Source: Caulobacterales bacterium
GTDB lineage: Bacteria > Pseudomonadota > Alphaproteobacteria > Caulobacterales > Caulobacteraceae
Assembly: GCA_016183935.1 (NCBI GenBank)
Contig: JACPDR010000011.1
Location: 62,001 to 126,000, forward strand
DNA length: 64,000 nt
Reading direction: 5' to 3'
Shown here: one piece after another, positions 33,723 to 42,926 of the stretch
How the letters are laid out: every line of letters begins with the position of its first letter
Numbering within the stretch: position 1 is the stretch's first letter
Notes under the pieces: generated by a model
What the model was told of the DNA's origin: nothing
Databases searched by the model: none
What the model saw: only the letters and a program-made list of their open reading frames with translations
Program-made: the position numbers and the translations under genes

Positions 33723-34589
33723 CTATTCCCCGCCGGACCGGCGCCCCTCAGCACCCTTCCTCCCGCCTCCCGGCGGCGGTCGCCGCCTCGTTCCAGTCCC
33801 CGAACGGCGGCTTCGGCAGGACCAGCCGGGCCTGAACGCCGGCCGCCGCCAGCGAACCCCGGGCGGCGCGGCCCAGACCGACAGATTGCGGGCCGACAGC
33901 AGCGCCCAGCCCGGAACCCCGAACCGCGCCGACGCGGACAGGACCGTCATCACCCCCTCGCCGACGAGCAAGGTGTCCGCGATCGGCGCCAGGCCCACGG
34001 CCGCCCCGGGCGCGAGGACCCCGACGGTCTTGCGCGGCAGACGCAGGCCTCGCGCCTTGCAACCGCCGGGTTCGAGATAGGTCAGTTCGACGGCCGTCAG
34101 GACGCCCGCCGGGTCGCTGATCCGGGCGACGAGGGCCGGGCGGACGGGGCCTTCAGGCCGGTAGACCGACACCGGCGCCGCCGGGTGGTGGCGAAGGTCG
34201 CAAAGGTCGCCTGGCGGCGTGTGGATGGCGCGTCCGACCAGATGCCGGCGCGAGGCGCATCCCTCGCCCAGGTCGGCGGCGCCCTCCCAGAGTCGCCGCG
34301 CCGCGGCGACGCGGGTCCGCTGATCCGGTCGGAGCATCGGCGCCCCGGTAGAGGCCGGCGGGCTCCCGGTCGGCCGCGACGCGGCATCGATCAGGCCGAG
34401 GCGGAGGAGATGATCCCGAACCGCCCGCCAGTCGGCCGCCCCGAACCCGTGGATCACCACCCGGCCTCCGCTGAGCAGCAGGGACGCCGATCGGTCGCCG
34501 GCGCTGTGGCCGGGCGCCGGGACATTGGCGCGCCGGCCGCCGGAATAGAGGTCTCCGCCCAAGGCGGCGACGATGCGGTGCAAGGTCAT
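33723..34589 (-). pseudogene. Toprim-domain primase-like gene with a damaged C-terminus
   Basis: The first 240 residues look like the Toprim/primase-like proteins of mobile elements: YSGGRRANVPAPGHSAGDRS, WEGAADLGEGCASRRHL and LLVGEGVMTVLSASARFG. After PPGV the reading frame turns into low-complexity Arg/Gly sequence. Another frame of the same strand carries the expected ending instead (SLAAAGVQARLVLPKPPFGDWNEAA, 33748 to about 33860, split over two motifs: VQARLVLP and FGDWNEAA). The acidic Toprim residues that should lie between are absent. A small deletion with frameshift near 33855 explains this. The start is 7 bp after radC. Confidence 0.75.
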
Positions 34590-34596
34590 GGCCGCC

Positions 34597-35283
34597 TCAG
34601 ATCAGGCCCAGGGCCCTGAAGCTGGCCGTGCCTTCCCGACCGACGACGAGGTGGTCATGAACCTGGAGACTGAAGACTCGCGCCGCCTCGACGATCTGGC
34701 GCGTCATGTCGATGTCGGCGCGCGACGGAGTCGGGTCGCCGGACGGGTGATTATGGACCAGGATCATCGCCGAGGCGGAGAGTTCGAGGGCGCGGCGGAC
34801 CACCTCCCGCGGATATGCCGGCGCATGATCAACGGTTCCATGGGCGATCAGCTCATCCCGGAGCAGGATGTTCCTCCGGTCCAGAAACAGCGTCCGAAAC
34901 TGTTCGCGCGGCTCATGGGCGAGCGCCGTCCGGACATAGGCGACCAGAGCCGTCCAGGAGGTGATCACAGGCCGCCGGCAGGCTTCGTCGCGCGCGAGGC
35001 GCAGGGCGAACTCACGCAGCAGCGCCAGATCGGTCCCGACGCTCGCTCCGGCGCCGAAGTCCCGCTCCAGTTCGCCAGGCGCCGCGCCGGCGACGGCGCC
35101 CAGCGATCCGAACCGGGCGAGCAACGCGGCGGCGAGCGGTTCGGGATCGGCATCCGTACCCGGCCTGCCGAGGATCAAGGCCAGCAGGGTCTGATCGGCC
35201 AGCGCCGCATCAACGAGGGTCGGCCCCGGCCCGGGGCGCTTGCACGGTTCAGGGGTCATCGGCCGGGTCGGGGTCGGTTTCAT
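34597..35283 (-). CDS. RadC/JAMM-domain protein of the element
   Basis: The 228-residue protein has the C-terminal MPN+/JAMM metalloprotease-like motif of RadC: HNHPSGDPTPSRADID (with EQFRTLFLDRRN before it). Preceding sequence is a helical region like the RadC helix-hairpin-helix part. RadC-like genes are common in element maintenance operons; despite the old name, no repair role is proven. The ATG at 35283 gives MKPTPTRPMTPEP. It heads the maintenance operon. Confidence 0.9.
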   Translation of the reverse strand: MKPTPTRPMTPEPCKRPGPGPTLVDAALADQTLLALILGRPGTDADPEPLAAALLARFGSLGAVAGAAPGELERDFGAGASVGTDLALLREFALRLARDEACRRPVITSWTALVAYVRTALAHEPREQFRTLFLDRRNILLRDELIAHGTVDHAPAYPREVVRRALELSASAMILVHNHPSGDPTPSRADIDMTRQIVEAARVFSLQVHDHLVVGREGTASFRALGLI

Positions 35284-35570
35284 GGCGGTGTCCTCCGCTC
35301 CACCACGGAGCATCGCCACGCGGCCTTCCTTTCCCTCCCCGGCCGGGCTTGTTCCCCCACCCGGGGCCGCGCCGACCGCCCTCCTCGATCGAGGTGCGCC
35401 TGTCCGACTTCGACGCCGCCGCACTGAACAGTTCCGGCCCCGCCGATCGCGACCGCCTGGTCCGCCTCATCGTCCCCTGCCGGCTGGACCGCGTCGCGGG
35501 TCGGGGCGGCAACAGCCTGGTCGTCGTCCATGACCGGGTATCGCCTCCCGGAGACTCAACGGACGTCGGG
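35284..35570. other. Region upstream of radC without a clear gene
   Basis: Open frames exist on both strands, but none shows recognisable motifs or a convincing start. The stretch should contain the promoter of the radC-parB-ssb operon. Confidence 0.4.
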
Positions 35571-35852
35571 TCAGCGACCTCCTCCACATCGCCCGGGGCC
35601 GGAAAGGCGCCGATTGAGAGCCGGGACGGCTAAGTCGAGAAGCGCCGCGCCCAGAAACGCCAGGCTCCCGGTGATCGCCCGTGCCAGGCCGGACGCCGTC
35701 ATATCGACGCCGCGCCCGAAGGCCGCCTGATCGCAAAGGCGGTCGTTGGCCGCCAGCCAGCGTATCGGCGCCTCGAACGGCGCGCCCCCCGACCACCCAT
35801 CCGGAGGCCCCGGAAGGGAGTTAAAGCCTGACGGCCCGAAGCCGCAGCGCAT
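35571..35852 (-). CDS. Possible small hypothetical protein
   Basis: A 93-residue frame overlaps the end of copA by 32 bp. Its C-terminal half has a plausible hydrophobic helix ([20 protein letters not shown]) that could be a membrane segment. No family is recognised, and high GC makes chance frames common here, so this is a weak call. Confidence 0.3.
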   Translation of the reverse strand: MRCGFGPSGFNSLPGPPDGWSGGAPFEAPIRWLAANDRLCDQAAFGRGVDMTASGLARAITGSLAFLGAALLDLAVPALNRRLSGPGRCGGGR

Positions 35853-38175
35853 TGCCGACGACGCTGACCGACGACAGCGCCATGGCCAGCGCCGCCAGGG
35901 CCGGCGACAGCAGCAGGCCGAAGAGCGGATACAGAAGGCCCGCCGCGATCGGGATGCCCAGCGTATTGTAGCCGAACGCGAAGACGAGGTTCTGGCGGAT
36001 GTTGCCCATAACCGCCTTCGAAAGCCGGCGGGCCCGGACGATGCCCTGAAGGTCGCCGCCCAGCAGGGTGACGCCGGCGCTCTCGATCGCCACGTCCGAC
36101 CCGGCGCCCATGGCCACGCCGACGTCGGCGGCGGCCAGGGCCGGGGCGTCGTTGACCCCGTCCCCGGCCATGGCCACGATCCGGCCCTCGGCGCGCAGCC
36201 GCTCGACCACCGCCGCCTTGTCCTGGGGCAGGACCTCGGCCTGGACGTCGTCGATGCCGAGCCGGCGCGCCACCGCCTCGGCCGTCGTGCGATTGTCGCC
36301 CGTCATCATCACAAGGCGCAGACCCGCCGCCTTCAGATCGCGGATGGCCTGGGCGGTCGTCGTCTTGATCGGATCGGCGATGCCCAGGACGCCGGCCGCC
36401 GTCCCGTCCATGGCCACGAAGATGGCGGTGGCGCCGTCCTGGCGAAGCGCCTCGGCCTCGACCTCGAGCGACGCCGCATCGACGCCGATCTCCTTGAGGT
36501 AGCGGCCGTTGCCGATAGCGACGCGGCGCCCGTCGACCACGCCCGTGACGCCGCGTCCAACCGGACTGTCGAACTCCGACGCCTCCAGGAGGACGAGCTT
36601 CCGTTCCGTCGCGGCGCGGACGACCGCGTCGGCCAGGGGATGCTCGCTGTTCCGCTCCAGGCTGGCGGACAGCCTCAGAAGCTCGCCCTCGTCGAAACCG
36701 GCGGCGGGCCGGATCGCCGTGACCGAAGGCCGCCCCTCGGTGAGGGTGCCGGTCTTGTCGAGCACCAGGGTGTCGACCTTCTCGAAGCGCTCCAGCGCTT
36801 CGGCGTTCTTGATCAGCACGCCGCTCCGCGCGCCACGCCCCACGCCGACCATGATCGAGATGGGCGTCGCGAGGCCCAGCGCGCAGGGGCAGGCGATGAT
36901 CAGCACCGAAACCGCGGCGACGAGAGCGTAGGACAGGCGCGGCTCGGGCCCGACCAGGGCCCAGACGACGGCCGCGAGAACCGCGATCGCGATCACCGCC
37001 GGGACAAACCAGCCTGACACCTGGTCAGCCAGACGCTGGATGGGCGCGCGGCTGCGCTGGGCCTGGGCGACCATCTGGACGATCTGGGCCAACAGGGTGT
37101 CGGCGCCGATCTTGTCGGCCCGCATCACGAACGAGCCGGTCTTGTTGAGCGACCCGGCGATGACCCTGTCCCCGACCTCCCTGGTCACCGGCATGGATTC
37201 TCCCGTGACGAGGGACTCGTCGATGGTCACCCGGCCTTCGAGGATTTCGCCGTCGACCGCCACCTTCTCGCCCGGCCGGAGACGCAGCCGGTCTCCGACG
37301 GCGATCAGGTCGAGCGTCACATCCTCGTCGCCGCCGTCCTCCCGCACGCGCCGCGCGGTCTTCGGCGTCAGATCCAGCAACGCCCGGATGGCGCCGGACG
37401 TCTGTTCGCGCGCGCGCAACTCCAGGATCTGGCCCACCAGAACGAGGACGACGATGACGGCCGCCGCCTCGAAATAGACGGGCGCGCTGCCGTCCATCCG
37501 TCGGACCGCCGCCGGGAACAGGTCCGGCGTCAGAACCGCGACCACGCTGTAGATCCAGGCCGCGCCGACGCCGAGGGCGATCAGGGTGAACATGTTGAGG
37601 CTGCGGTTGCGGATCGAGGCCCACCCCCGCTGGAAAAAGGGCCAGCCAGCCCACAGCACCACGGGCGTCGCCAAGGCGAACTGGATCCAGTTGGAGGTCT
37701 GGCCGGGCATTCGCATGGCCAGACCGGTCAGATGGCCGCCCATCTCCAGCGCCAGCACCGGCAGGGCCAACACCAGGCCGACCCGGAAGCGGCGGGTGAA
37801 GTCGACCAGTTCGTGATTGACCGGCGCCTCGACGGTGACCGTCTCCGGTTCCAGCGCCATGCCGCAGATCGGGCAGAAGCCCGGCCCCTCCTGACGCACC
37901 TGCGGATGCATCGGGCAGGTGTAGATCGTTCCCGGAACGACAGGCGCGGACTGCGGCTTTTCTCCGAGGTATCGACCCGGCTCGGCGACGAATTTGGTCC
38001 GGCAGCCCGCGGAGCAGAAGAAGTAGTCCTGACCCTCGTGGGCGGTCCGACCCGTTGCAGTCGCCGGATCAACGGTCATGCCGCAGACCGGATCGACCGC
38101 GCAGGCGCCGCTGTCGGCCGGTTTGGGCGAACAGCCGTCGGGACCAGTCGAATGCGGGTGCGAGGGCGTGGACAT
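35821..38175 (-). CDS. copA: Copper-translocating P-type ATPase with YHS and heavy-metal-binding domains
   Basis: This P1B-type ATPase exports Cu(I) from the cytoplasm. The 784-residue protein begins with a His/Cys-rich stretch, a YHS domain (about 27-70, [10 protein letters not shown] and FFCSAGC), and a heavy-metal-binding domain (YTCPMHPQV to CPICGM). It then has eight membrane segments with the CPC metal motif in [15 protein letters not shown], phosphorylation motif [13 protein letters not shown], and MVGDG-type [10 protein letters not shown]. The usual N-terminal HMA domains are absent. The ATG at 38175 is divergent from csoR, with two operators between. Confidence 0.95.
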   Translation of the reverse strand: MSTPSHPHSTGPDGCSPKPADSGACAVDPVCGMTVDPATATGRTAHEGQDYFFCSAGCRTKFVAEPGRYLGEKPQSAPVVPGTIYTCPMHPQVRQEGPGFCPICGMALEPETVTVEAPVNHELVDFTRRFRVGLVLALPVLALEMGGHLTGLAMRMPGQTSNWIQFALATPVVLWAGWPFFQRGWASIRNRSLNMFTLIALGVGAAWIYSVVAVLTPDLFPAAVRRMDGSAPVYFEAAAVIVVLVLVGQILELRAREQTSGAIRALLDLTPKTARRVREDGGDEDVTLDLIAVGDRLRLRPGEKVAVDGEILEGRVTIDESLVTGESMPVTREVGDRVIAGSLNKTGSFVMRADKIGADTLLAQIVQMVAQAQRSRAPIQRLADQVSGWFVPAVIAIAVLAAVVWALVGPEPRLSYALVAAVSVLIIACPCALGLATPISIMVGVGRGARSGVLIKNAEALERFEKVDTLVLDKTGTLTEGRPSVTAIRPAAGFDEGELLRLSASLERNSEHPLADAVVRAATERKLVLLEASEFDSPVGRGVTGVVDGRRVAIGNGRYLKEIGVDAASLEVEAEALRQDGATAIFVAMDGTAAGVLGIADPIKTTTAQAIRDLKAAGLRLVMMTGDNRTTAEAVARRLGIDDVQAEVLPQDKAAVVERLRAEGRIVAMAGDGVNDAPALAAADVGVAMGAGSDVAIESAGVTLLGGDLQGIVRARRLSKAVMGNIRQNLVFAFGYNTLGIPIAAGLLYPLFGLLLSPALAALAMALSSVSVVGNALRLRAVRL

Positions 38176-38206
38176 GACGGGCTCCTTGAACAAGCCGACG
38201 TCAAAT

Positions 38207-38223
38207 ATACCCCAGCAGGGTAT
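38207..38223. promoter_or_regulatory. CsoR operator 1
   Basis: ATACCCCAGCAGGGTAT is an inverted repeat of the TACCCC/GGGGTA type used by copper-sensing CsoR. It lies between the divergent copA and csoR genes, 32 bp from the copA ATG. Confidence 0.75.
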
Positions 38224-38231
38224 CGTGCAAC

Positions 38232-38248
38232 ATACCGTATTGGGGTAT
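38232..38248. promoter_or_regulatory. CsoR operator 2
   Basis: ATACCGTATTGGGGTAT is a second CsoR-type repeat, 25 bp from the first (two helical turns plus), close to the csoR start. The pair would silence copA and csoR until Cu(I) binds CsoR. Confidence 0.7.
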
Positions 38249-38274
38249 ATGGAATGATCGAAGCGAGGAATTGG

Positions 38275-38550
38275 ATGCAGACCCCGACCAAGCCCAAGGT
38301 GATCAACCGACTCAACCGGATCGAGGGCCAGGTGCGCGGCATCACCCGGATGGTCGAGGATGACCGATATTGCGTGGACGTGCTGACCCAGCTGCAGGCC
38401 GTGCGGGCCGCGCTGCTGCGTGTCGAGAGCGAGGTGCTGAAGGATCACCTCGATCATTGCGTCATGGAAGCGATGACCGGCGACGATCCGGCCGACCGAA
38501 GGGCGAAGGCGACCGAACTGATCGAGCTTCTCGGCCGGGCTACGCGCTAG
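38275..38550 (+). CDS. csoR: CsoR-type Cu(I)-sensing repressor
   Basis: The 91-residue all-helical protein has the Cu(I) ligands of CsoR in the exact C-x24-H-x3-C spacing: C33, H58 and C62 ([16 protein letters not shown]). The N-terminal [15 protein letters not shown] segment is the family DNA-binding helix. The ATG at 38275 gives the usual length; an ATG at 38254 in the same frame would add 7 residues. It is divergent from copA with two operators between, the typical arrangement. Confidence 0.93.
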   Translation: MQTPTKPKVINRLNRIEGQVRGITRMVEDDRYCVDVLTQLQAVRAALLRVESEVLKDHLDHCVMEAMTGDDPADRRAKATELIELLGRATR

Positions 38551-38616
38551 CCTCAGCCGGCCTTCGACGAACCGACCGGCGAAGGCCGATGCGGCTCAGG
38601 CCCCTAAACGCCTGCT

Positions 38617-38703
38617 GAGCGCCAGGAGCAAACATTGACACGCGGCTCAGAAGCGGACGTTCAAGCGGAGCCACGCTGAGGACGGCTTTCGACCCATAGC
38701 GGT
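38617..38703. repeat. Dispersed intergenic repeat, copy A
   Basis: This 87-bp stretch aligns over nearly its full length with 44650-44738. Shared elements are GCGCCAGGRGC, AAGCGGACGTTCA, GAGCCA and CTTTCGACCCAT. Shorter relatives occur at several other gaps (see the findings). Confidence 0.65.
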
Positions 38704-38759
38704 CGTCTGGCCTCGACTTCATTGCTGATTGCTGGTTCCTTGGAGACCGGAGATACGCG

Positions 38760-39230
38760 ATGCTCAAAACAGGCGACGTGCTGCCGTTAGGGTTCGCCGC
38801 GTTTTCGATTTTCGCGGCGCTCGCCGGGCTAACTCTGCTTGTCGGCGCAAATCACGCCTCGCCCGGCTGCACTGGACCCGAAGTTCAACGATGTGACTAT
38901 GTGGCGAGCGCGAAGATTGCCGTCGCACGGTCTCAGCACCATCCTTTCCAGCCCGACCTTGGCTTTGAAGTGTTTGATCAGGGCTCGTCGGTTTTGGTCC
39001 AGCAGTTCACCCCGCCTGGCGAGCCCTCCCTGAACCACGCGCCATCAGTCCTGATCGACAAGAAGAGTTGTCGGGCCTGTCGAGTTGACTGGCACTTCCC
39101 GACCAGAGGTCACCCGCTAGACCCCTATGTGGGGCCGCTCGTCACTCGCATCCCCGCGGAAGATCCGGTGGCCGCTGCGGAGCGGACGAAACGATGGGAA
39201 GGCGGTCCCGGCGGAATTGCGCTGCTCTGA
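38760..39230 (+). CDS. Hypothetical protein with N-terminal membrane segment
   Basis: The 156-residue product has one N-terminal hydrophobic segment (about residues 8-30, PLGFAAFSIFAALAGLTLLV) and a soluble part with five cysteines, including CRAC. It is not recognised. A purine-rich site (GGAGACCGGAGA) precedes the ATG. The lower GC and the surrounding repeats suggest the accessory mosaic region starts about here. Confidence 0.55.
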   Translation: MLKTGDVLPLGFAAFSIFAALAGLTLLVGANHASPGCTGPEVQRCDYVASAKIAVARSQHHPFQPDLGFEVFDQGSSVLVQQFTPPGEPSLNHAPSVLIDKKSCRACRVDWHFPTRGHPLDPYVGPLVTRIPAEDPVAAAERTKRWEGGPGGIALL

Positions 39231-39296
39231 CCTGTAGGTCAGCTAACCACCCATTGCAGACTGTCGCCGGGCCCGCTCGGAGCCCGGCTCTAAGTC

Positions 39297-39918
39297 ACAG
39301 ATCGATCTGTTCTGACATCTCCAGGGCGTCGTCCACCTCGATGCCGAGGTATCTGACGGTGCTCTCCAGCTTTCAGTGGCCAAGCAGGAGCTGGCAGGCG
39401 CGAAGATTGCCGGTCTTCTGACGAGGGACACCTTTGTGCGCCTGAGGCGGTGGGCGCCATAGCCCTGCGGTTCGAGGTCGATCATCCGAACCCACTGATC
39501 CACGAGCCGCGCGTACTGCCGCGTGCCGATGTGCTGACCCGGCCGGCTGCGGCTCGGGAACAGCCAGTCATCGTCGCGATGGCCACCGGATCTTCAGCCA
39601 GGCGGTGATAGCGTCACGCGCTGGCTCAGTGATCTCGAAGGGCACAGGCCTTCCGGTTTTCTGCTGGATAACGATCGAACGCTGGCGAACTGCGCCGCCG
39701 GGCGCCACGTCGCTCACACGGAGTCGAACCAGGTCACAGGCCCGCAGCTTGGCATCCAGGGCGCAGTTGAACATCGCGAGATCGCGCACTCTCTTTGCGA
39801 CCTTCAACTGCTGTCGAATGGCCCAGATGTGCTTGGGTTTGAAAGGTGCCTTGGGACCGATCAGTCGGCCGGCGTTCCAAGGGCGTTTTAGTGGGATGAA
39901 CAAGTCAGACTGGCGCAT
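39297..39918 (-). pseudogene. Tyrosine recombinase, frameshifted copy
   Basis: The frame from 39918 matches the intact recombinase at 47081-47713 for about 110 residues (MRQSDLF, KRPWNAGRLIGPKAP, LRACDLVRLRVSDVAPGGA). A 1-bp insertion near 39580 then breaks the frame, and a further 4-bp loss near 39420 breaks it again. DNA similarity continues to the end (about 39297), including the part encoding H-LRRTK and the terminal EQIDL. The catalytic tyrosine is out of frame, so it should be inactive. It lies in the same orientation as the intact copy 7.8 kb away. Confidence 0.85.
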
Positions 39919-40091
39919 GGCGAAACTCCATTGGAGTGGCCTCCCTGTGCGCGTCCATCTACTCTTGTCGCGGGCTGATCAGCGCCAGGGCCGGACAATA
40001 TCCCCTTGCCGGAAACACGACCTTCAGGGTTCAAGGGCGTCGGAACCTCTGCTTCCGGCCCTGTTCAACGATCACCCCAGCGAGTTCGGCG

Positions 40092-40490
40092 CTACCGGGG
40101 GGGCTCGTTCTGACGCCCCCATCGGTCGAAGATTTCAACTCTTCCGCTGAGCATCACCGTGCCGAGGCTCGCGCCGACCGGGAACAGATAGTGGCCCCGG
40201 GCGTCTGGCCTGACCGGCCGCCCATCGACACTGAGCGTCAACTGCCTGTTGGGCGGGCAGGTCTGTCGGCGAGAGCAGGCCGTGGAGACCGCGTATCCAC
40301 CCCGCTCGACCCTCACTCGCGCCGAGAAGCGGCCTTCCGCATCCGTGGTCGCGACCACAACCGGCGAGCCCCCGGGGTCCTTGCCCAGGTAGATATCGAC
40401 GCCGGGGATTGGTTCTCCAGGGGTGATCGCCGCCCCCGAGACCGCCAAGGCAAGCCCAACGAGGGCGATGAGTCTGAATCGCGATGCCAT
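40092..40490 (-). CDS. Secreted protein with carboxypeptidase-regulatory-like domain (paralogue 1)
   Basis: The 132-residue protein has a signal peptide (MASRFRLIALVGLALAVSGA) and a small beta-sandwich resembling the CarboxypepD_reg fold: GEPIPGVDIYLGKDPGG, TTDAEGRFSARVRVERGGY and VSTACSRRQTCP. It is clearly related to the proteins at 42413 and, more weakly, 40787. It faces away from them. The function is unknown; such domains often serve in protein assembly or anchoring on the cell surface. Confidence 0.7.
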   Translation of the reverse strand: MASRFRLIALVGLALAVSGAAITPGEPIPGVDIYLGKDPGGSPVVVATTDAEGRFSARVRVERGGYAVSTACSRRQTCPPNRQLTLSVDGRPVRPDARGHYLFPVGASLGTVMLSGRVEIFDRWGRQNEPPR

Positions 40491-40786
40491 TTGGATTTCC
40501 GCAAGGCCATGCCGGCCGCTGTTTGCGGTCGGACAACGCTGGTCACCGAGAGGCCTCGTTGTCAATGCGGTGCAATCGCGAGGATCCCCCGAGCCAACGG
40601 CCATTCAGGTCAAACCTGACGAGGTCTTCTTCGAGCCGGATTGGCGTTCCGCCCGCGCCTCCAGACGACGATTGTCGCGGAAACTGTGCTCCGGGTCCTG
40701 ACGATCCAAACCGCATTGACAGCCAAGCTCAACCGTGACCAGCCTGAAAAACCGTCGATATCTAAGCGGATACTGGAACCGTCATC

Positions 40787-41497
40787 ATGACATCGCGAAT
40801 GGGTCTGATCGGGCTGGCCAGTCTGGTGGGCGTGGCGCTGTCGACATCCGCCACCGACGCTCAAACGACGCGCAGCACCGGCGGCTACATCTTTACGGAC
40901 ATCCTGGTCTCCTCCATGCGCGGCGGTCGCACAGTCGCCAGCACCCGTACGGACCGGCAGGGCGGCTTCCGCTTCGAACTGCCCGCGGGCGACTACGACA
41001 TCTGTCTCAACGGACCCAGCCTCAGGTCGGCGATCGACCGCTCCGGCGGCGGCCATGGTGAAGACCACATCATCGGCGTCCTGATCGGACTGCTGCTGCC
41101 GGCGGTCCAGACCGCATCTGATGAGCGGCAACTGACCTTCCCCGGCGCCGCCTCGGGGGCGGGCCAGGACGGACGACGCGGCCCCTCCCCAGCGGCTCGG
41201 GACCTGTGTTTCCCCTACACCGTCAATGCGGGTCCCGGACTCGTCGACGAAGCCGTGACGCGCAGGACCAACCAGCCAATCGCAACCCGCGACACCGACA
41301 ACCTGAGCAGCCAGGCCCCGGCCCATGGTGGACGCGCCGGCGGCGTCCGGGTGGCGGTGGGCGATGTAAACGGCGACGGACGCGCAGACCGACAGGTCGA
41401 TCCGCGCATCCCGCAGCCCGGCCCCCAAGCCGCCCCAGCGCGCCCCGCGGCGCCGCAACCGGTGGCCGTCGTCGGCGCCGTCAGACTGGTGCGATGA
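40787..41497 (+). CDS. Secreted protein with carboxypeptidase-regulatory-like N-terminal domain
   Basis: The 236-residue protein has a signal peptide (SRMGLIGLASLVGVALSTSA-TDAQ), then a sandwich domain (YIFTDILVSSMRGGRTVAST, TDRQGGFRFELPAGDYDICL). The second half holds VGDVNGDGRADR, a calcium-binding-like loop (dockerin/EF-hand style), and a Pro/Ala-rich tail. It overlaps the CsgG-like gene by 4 bp (ATGA), so the two are co-expressed. It may be a substrate or partner of the CsgG-like channel; not recognised beyond the domain. Confidence 0.65.
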   Translation: MTSRMGLIGLASLVGVALSTSATDAQTTRSTGGYIFTDILVSSMRGGRTVASTRTDRQGGFRFELPAGDYDICLNGPSLRSAIDRSGGGHGEDHIIGVLIGLLLPAVQTASDERQLTFPGAASGAGQDGRRGPSPAARDLCFPYTVNAGPGLVDEAVTRRTNQPIATRDTDNLSSQAPAHGGRAGGVRVAVGDVNGDGRADRQVDPRIPQPGPQAAPARPAAPQPVAVVGAVRLVR

Positions 41498-42387
41498 CCA
41501 TGAGCTCCGCAGGTTTGAATAGACGGTTGGTGCTCACCGGCGCGACCCTGGTCCTGGTCGCGGGCGCCGCCGCCCGCGTCGAGGCCCGGCCCCAGAACCG
41601 CGCGGCCTTCGACGGCCTGAGAAAGACCATCGCAGTCGACACGTTCCTGGCCACCGAGGCGGTCGGCGGCTCGGTCACCGCCGAGGGCATGACCGCCATG
41701 CTGACCCAGGCCCTGGTCGAGGACGGCCGCTTCCTGGTGGTCGAGGGATCCGGCGGGGGGATCGCGCCCAGCGCCATCGTGCGGGCCGCCGTGACCAAAT
41801 ATGAAGCGGCGGCGGGCGGCGGCGGCTTGAGCATCAGCGGCGGCCCGCTGGGCGGCCTGCTGGGCGGTCGGGCCAGCACCCGCAGCCAGACCGCGGTGAT
41901 GGAGATTGCGCTGCGCCTGATCGACGCCGCCACGGGCCAGGTCGTCTCGACCTCAAGCGCCGAAGGGCGCGCCTCGTCGCGCACCACAGAGGCCGGTCTG
42001 GTCGACAGCTGGGGCGGTGCCCGCCTGGGCGGGGAGATCTTCCGCGCCAGCCCCATCGGCCAGGCCGGCCAGGACGCCATCATGAAGGCGGTCGATCAGA
42101 TCGCCGGGGGGATGCGCGCGGTGGAATGGTCGGCGCTGGTGGTCGAGGCCGCCGACAGCGGCGTCTATCTGAACGCCGGGGCCGACCGAAACGTCCAGTC
42201 CGGCCTGACGCTGAGCGTCTGGCGGCCCGGCCGCACCCTGACCGATCCCGGCACCGGCGAGGTGCTGGACGTCGAGATGGCCCGCATCGGCCGGGTCCGG
42301 GTCGATACGGTGCGCGCCCGGCTATCGACCGCCAGCGTCATCGAGGGCGAGCCGCCGATGCGCGGCGACGTGCTGAAAGCGGATTAG
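41494..42387 (+). CDS. CsgG/HfaB-like outer-membrane assembly protein
   Basis: The 297-residue protein resembles CsgG/HfaB, secretion channels for curli and holdfast-anchor proteins. Visible features are RKTIAVDTFLATEAVG, MTAMLTQALVEDGRFLVVE, the alternating RSQTAVMEIALRLIDAATGQVV strands and VEWSALVVEAADSGVYLNAG. A twin-Arg-like start (NRRLVLTGATLVLVAGAAA) serves as export signal; a lipobox cysteine is not obvious, which is odd for this family. It lies in a unit of secreted proteins and might export them. Confidence 0.75.
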   Translation: MTMSSAGLNRRLVLTGATLVLVAGAAARVEARPQNRAAFDGLRKTIAVDTFLATEAVGGSVTAEGMTAMLTQALVEDGRFLVVEGSGGGIAPSAIVRAAVTKYEAAAGGGGLSISGGPLGGLLGGRASTRSQTAVMEIALRLIDAATGQVVSTSSAEGRASSRTTEAGLVDSWGGARLGGEIFRASPIGQAGQDAIMKAVDQIAGGMRAVEWSALVVEAADSGVYLNAGADRNVQSGLTLSVWRPGRTLTDPGTGEVLDVEMARIGRVRVDTVRARLSTASVIEGEPPMRGDVLKAD

Positions 42388-42412
42388 CGGGCCCCGGCCT
42401 GTCCACGGAGAG

Positions 42413-42919
42413 ATGACCATGACCCGCCACGCCGCGCCGCTCGCCGCCGTCCTGGCCCTGGCCTCGATCCTGCTGATCGCGCCCGCGTCGGCGGACATCG
42501 GCGAACCGATTCCCGGCATCGACATCGTCGTCAGGAAGAACCCGGGGGGCTTGGCCGTGGTTGCGGCGACCAGCGGCCGCGATGGCCGCTTCTCGGCCCG
42601 CGTCCAGCTGGAACCCGGCGAATACCAGGTCTCCACGGCCTGCCGCGCGCGAACCGCCTGTCCAGCTCATGAGCTGAGTTCGCTGACGGTCGATGGCCGG
42701 CCCGCGCGCAGGGTCGAGGACCCGCCCATGCAGACGCGCGGTGATCGCAACGGCATCGGCATTTACATTATCGGTGCGATCGTCATGCGCGAGCGCCCGC
42801 CGGTGGTGATCGCAGGGCAGGTCGCCACGCGCCGCATCGCGCAACCCGCTGATCCTCGCGACCTCGCCCGGGGCCTTCCATACGCCACATCCGGCCACGG
42901 GGCCGCAACACGGGAGTGA
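42413..42919 (+). CDS. Secreted protein with carboxypeptidase-regulatory-like domain (paralogue 2)
   Basis: The 168-residue protein is a paralogue of the one at 40092: GEPIPGIDIVVRKNPGG, DGRFSARVQLEPGEY and VSTACRARTACP align closely. A signal peptide (RHAAPLAAVLALASILLIAP-ASA) precedes. It follows the CsgG-like gene by 25 bp and the next gene by 7 bp, so it is within the same operon. Duplicate, oppositely oriented paralogues flanking the CsgG-like gene suggest local duplication with inversion. Confidence 0.7.
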   Translation: MTMTRHAAPLAAVLALASILLIAPASADIGEPIPGIDIVVRKNPGGLAVVAATSGRDGRFSARVQLEPGEYQVSTACRARTACPAHELSSLTVDGRPARRVEDPPMQTRGDRNGIGIYIIGAIVMRERPPVVIAGQVATRRIAQPADPRDLARGLPYATSGHGAATRE

Positions 42920-42926
42920 ACACACC

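Noticed and set aside
34973..35283. RadC as an active DNA-repair protein
   Set aside because: The JAMM motif is complete, but the repair role of RadC is not established, so only the family is reported.
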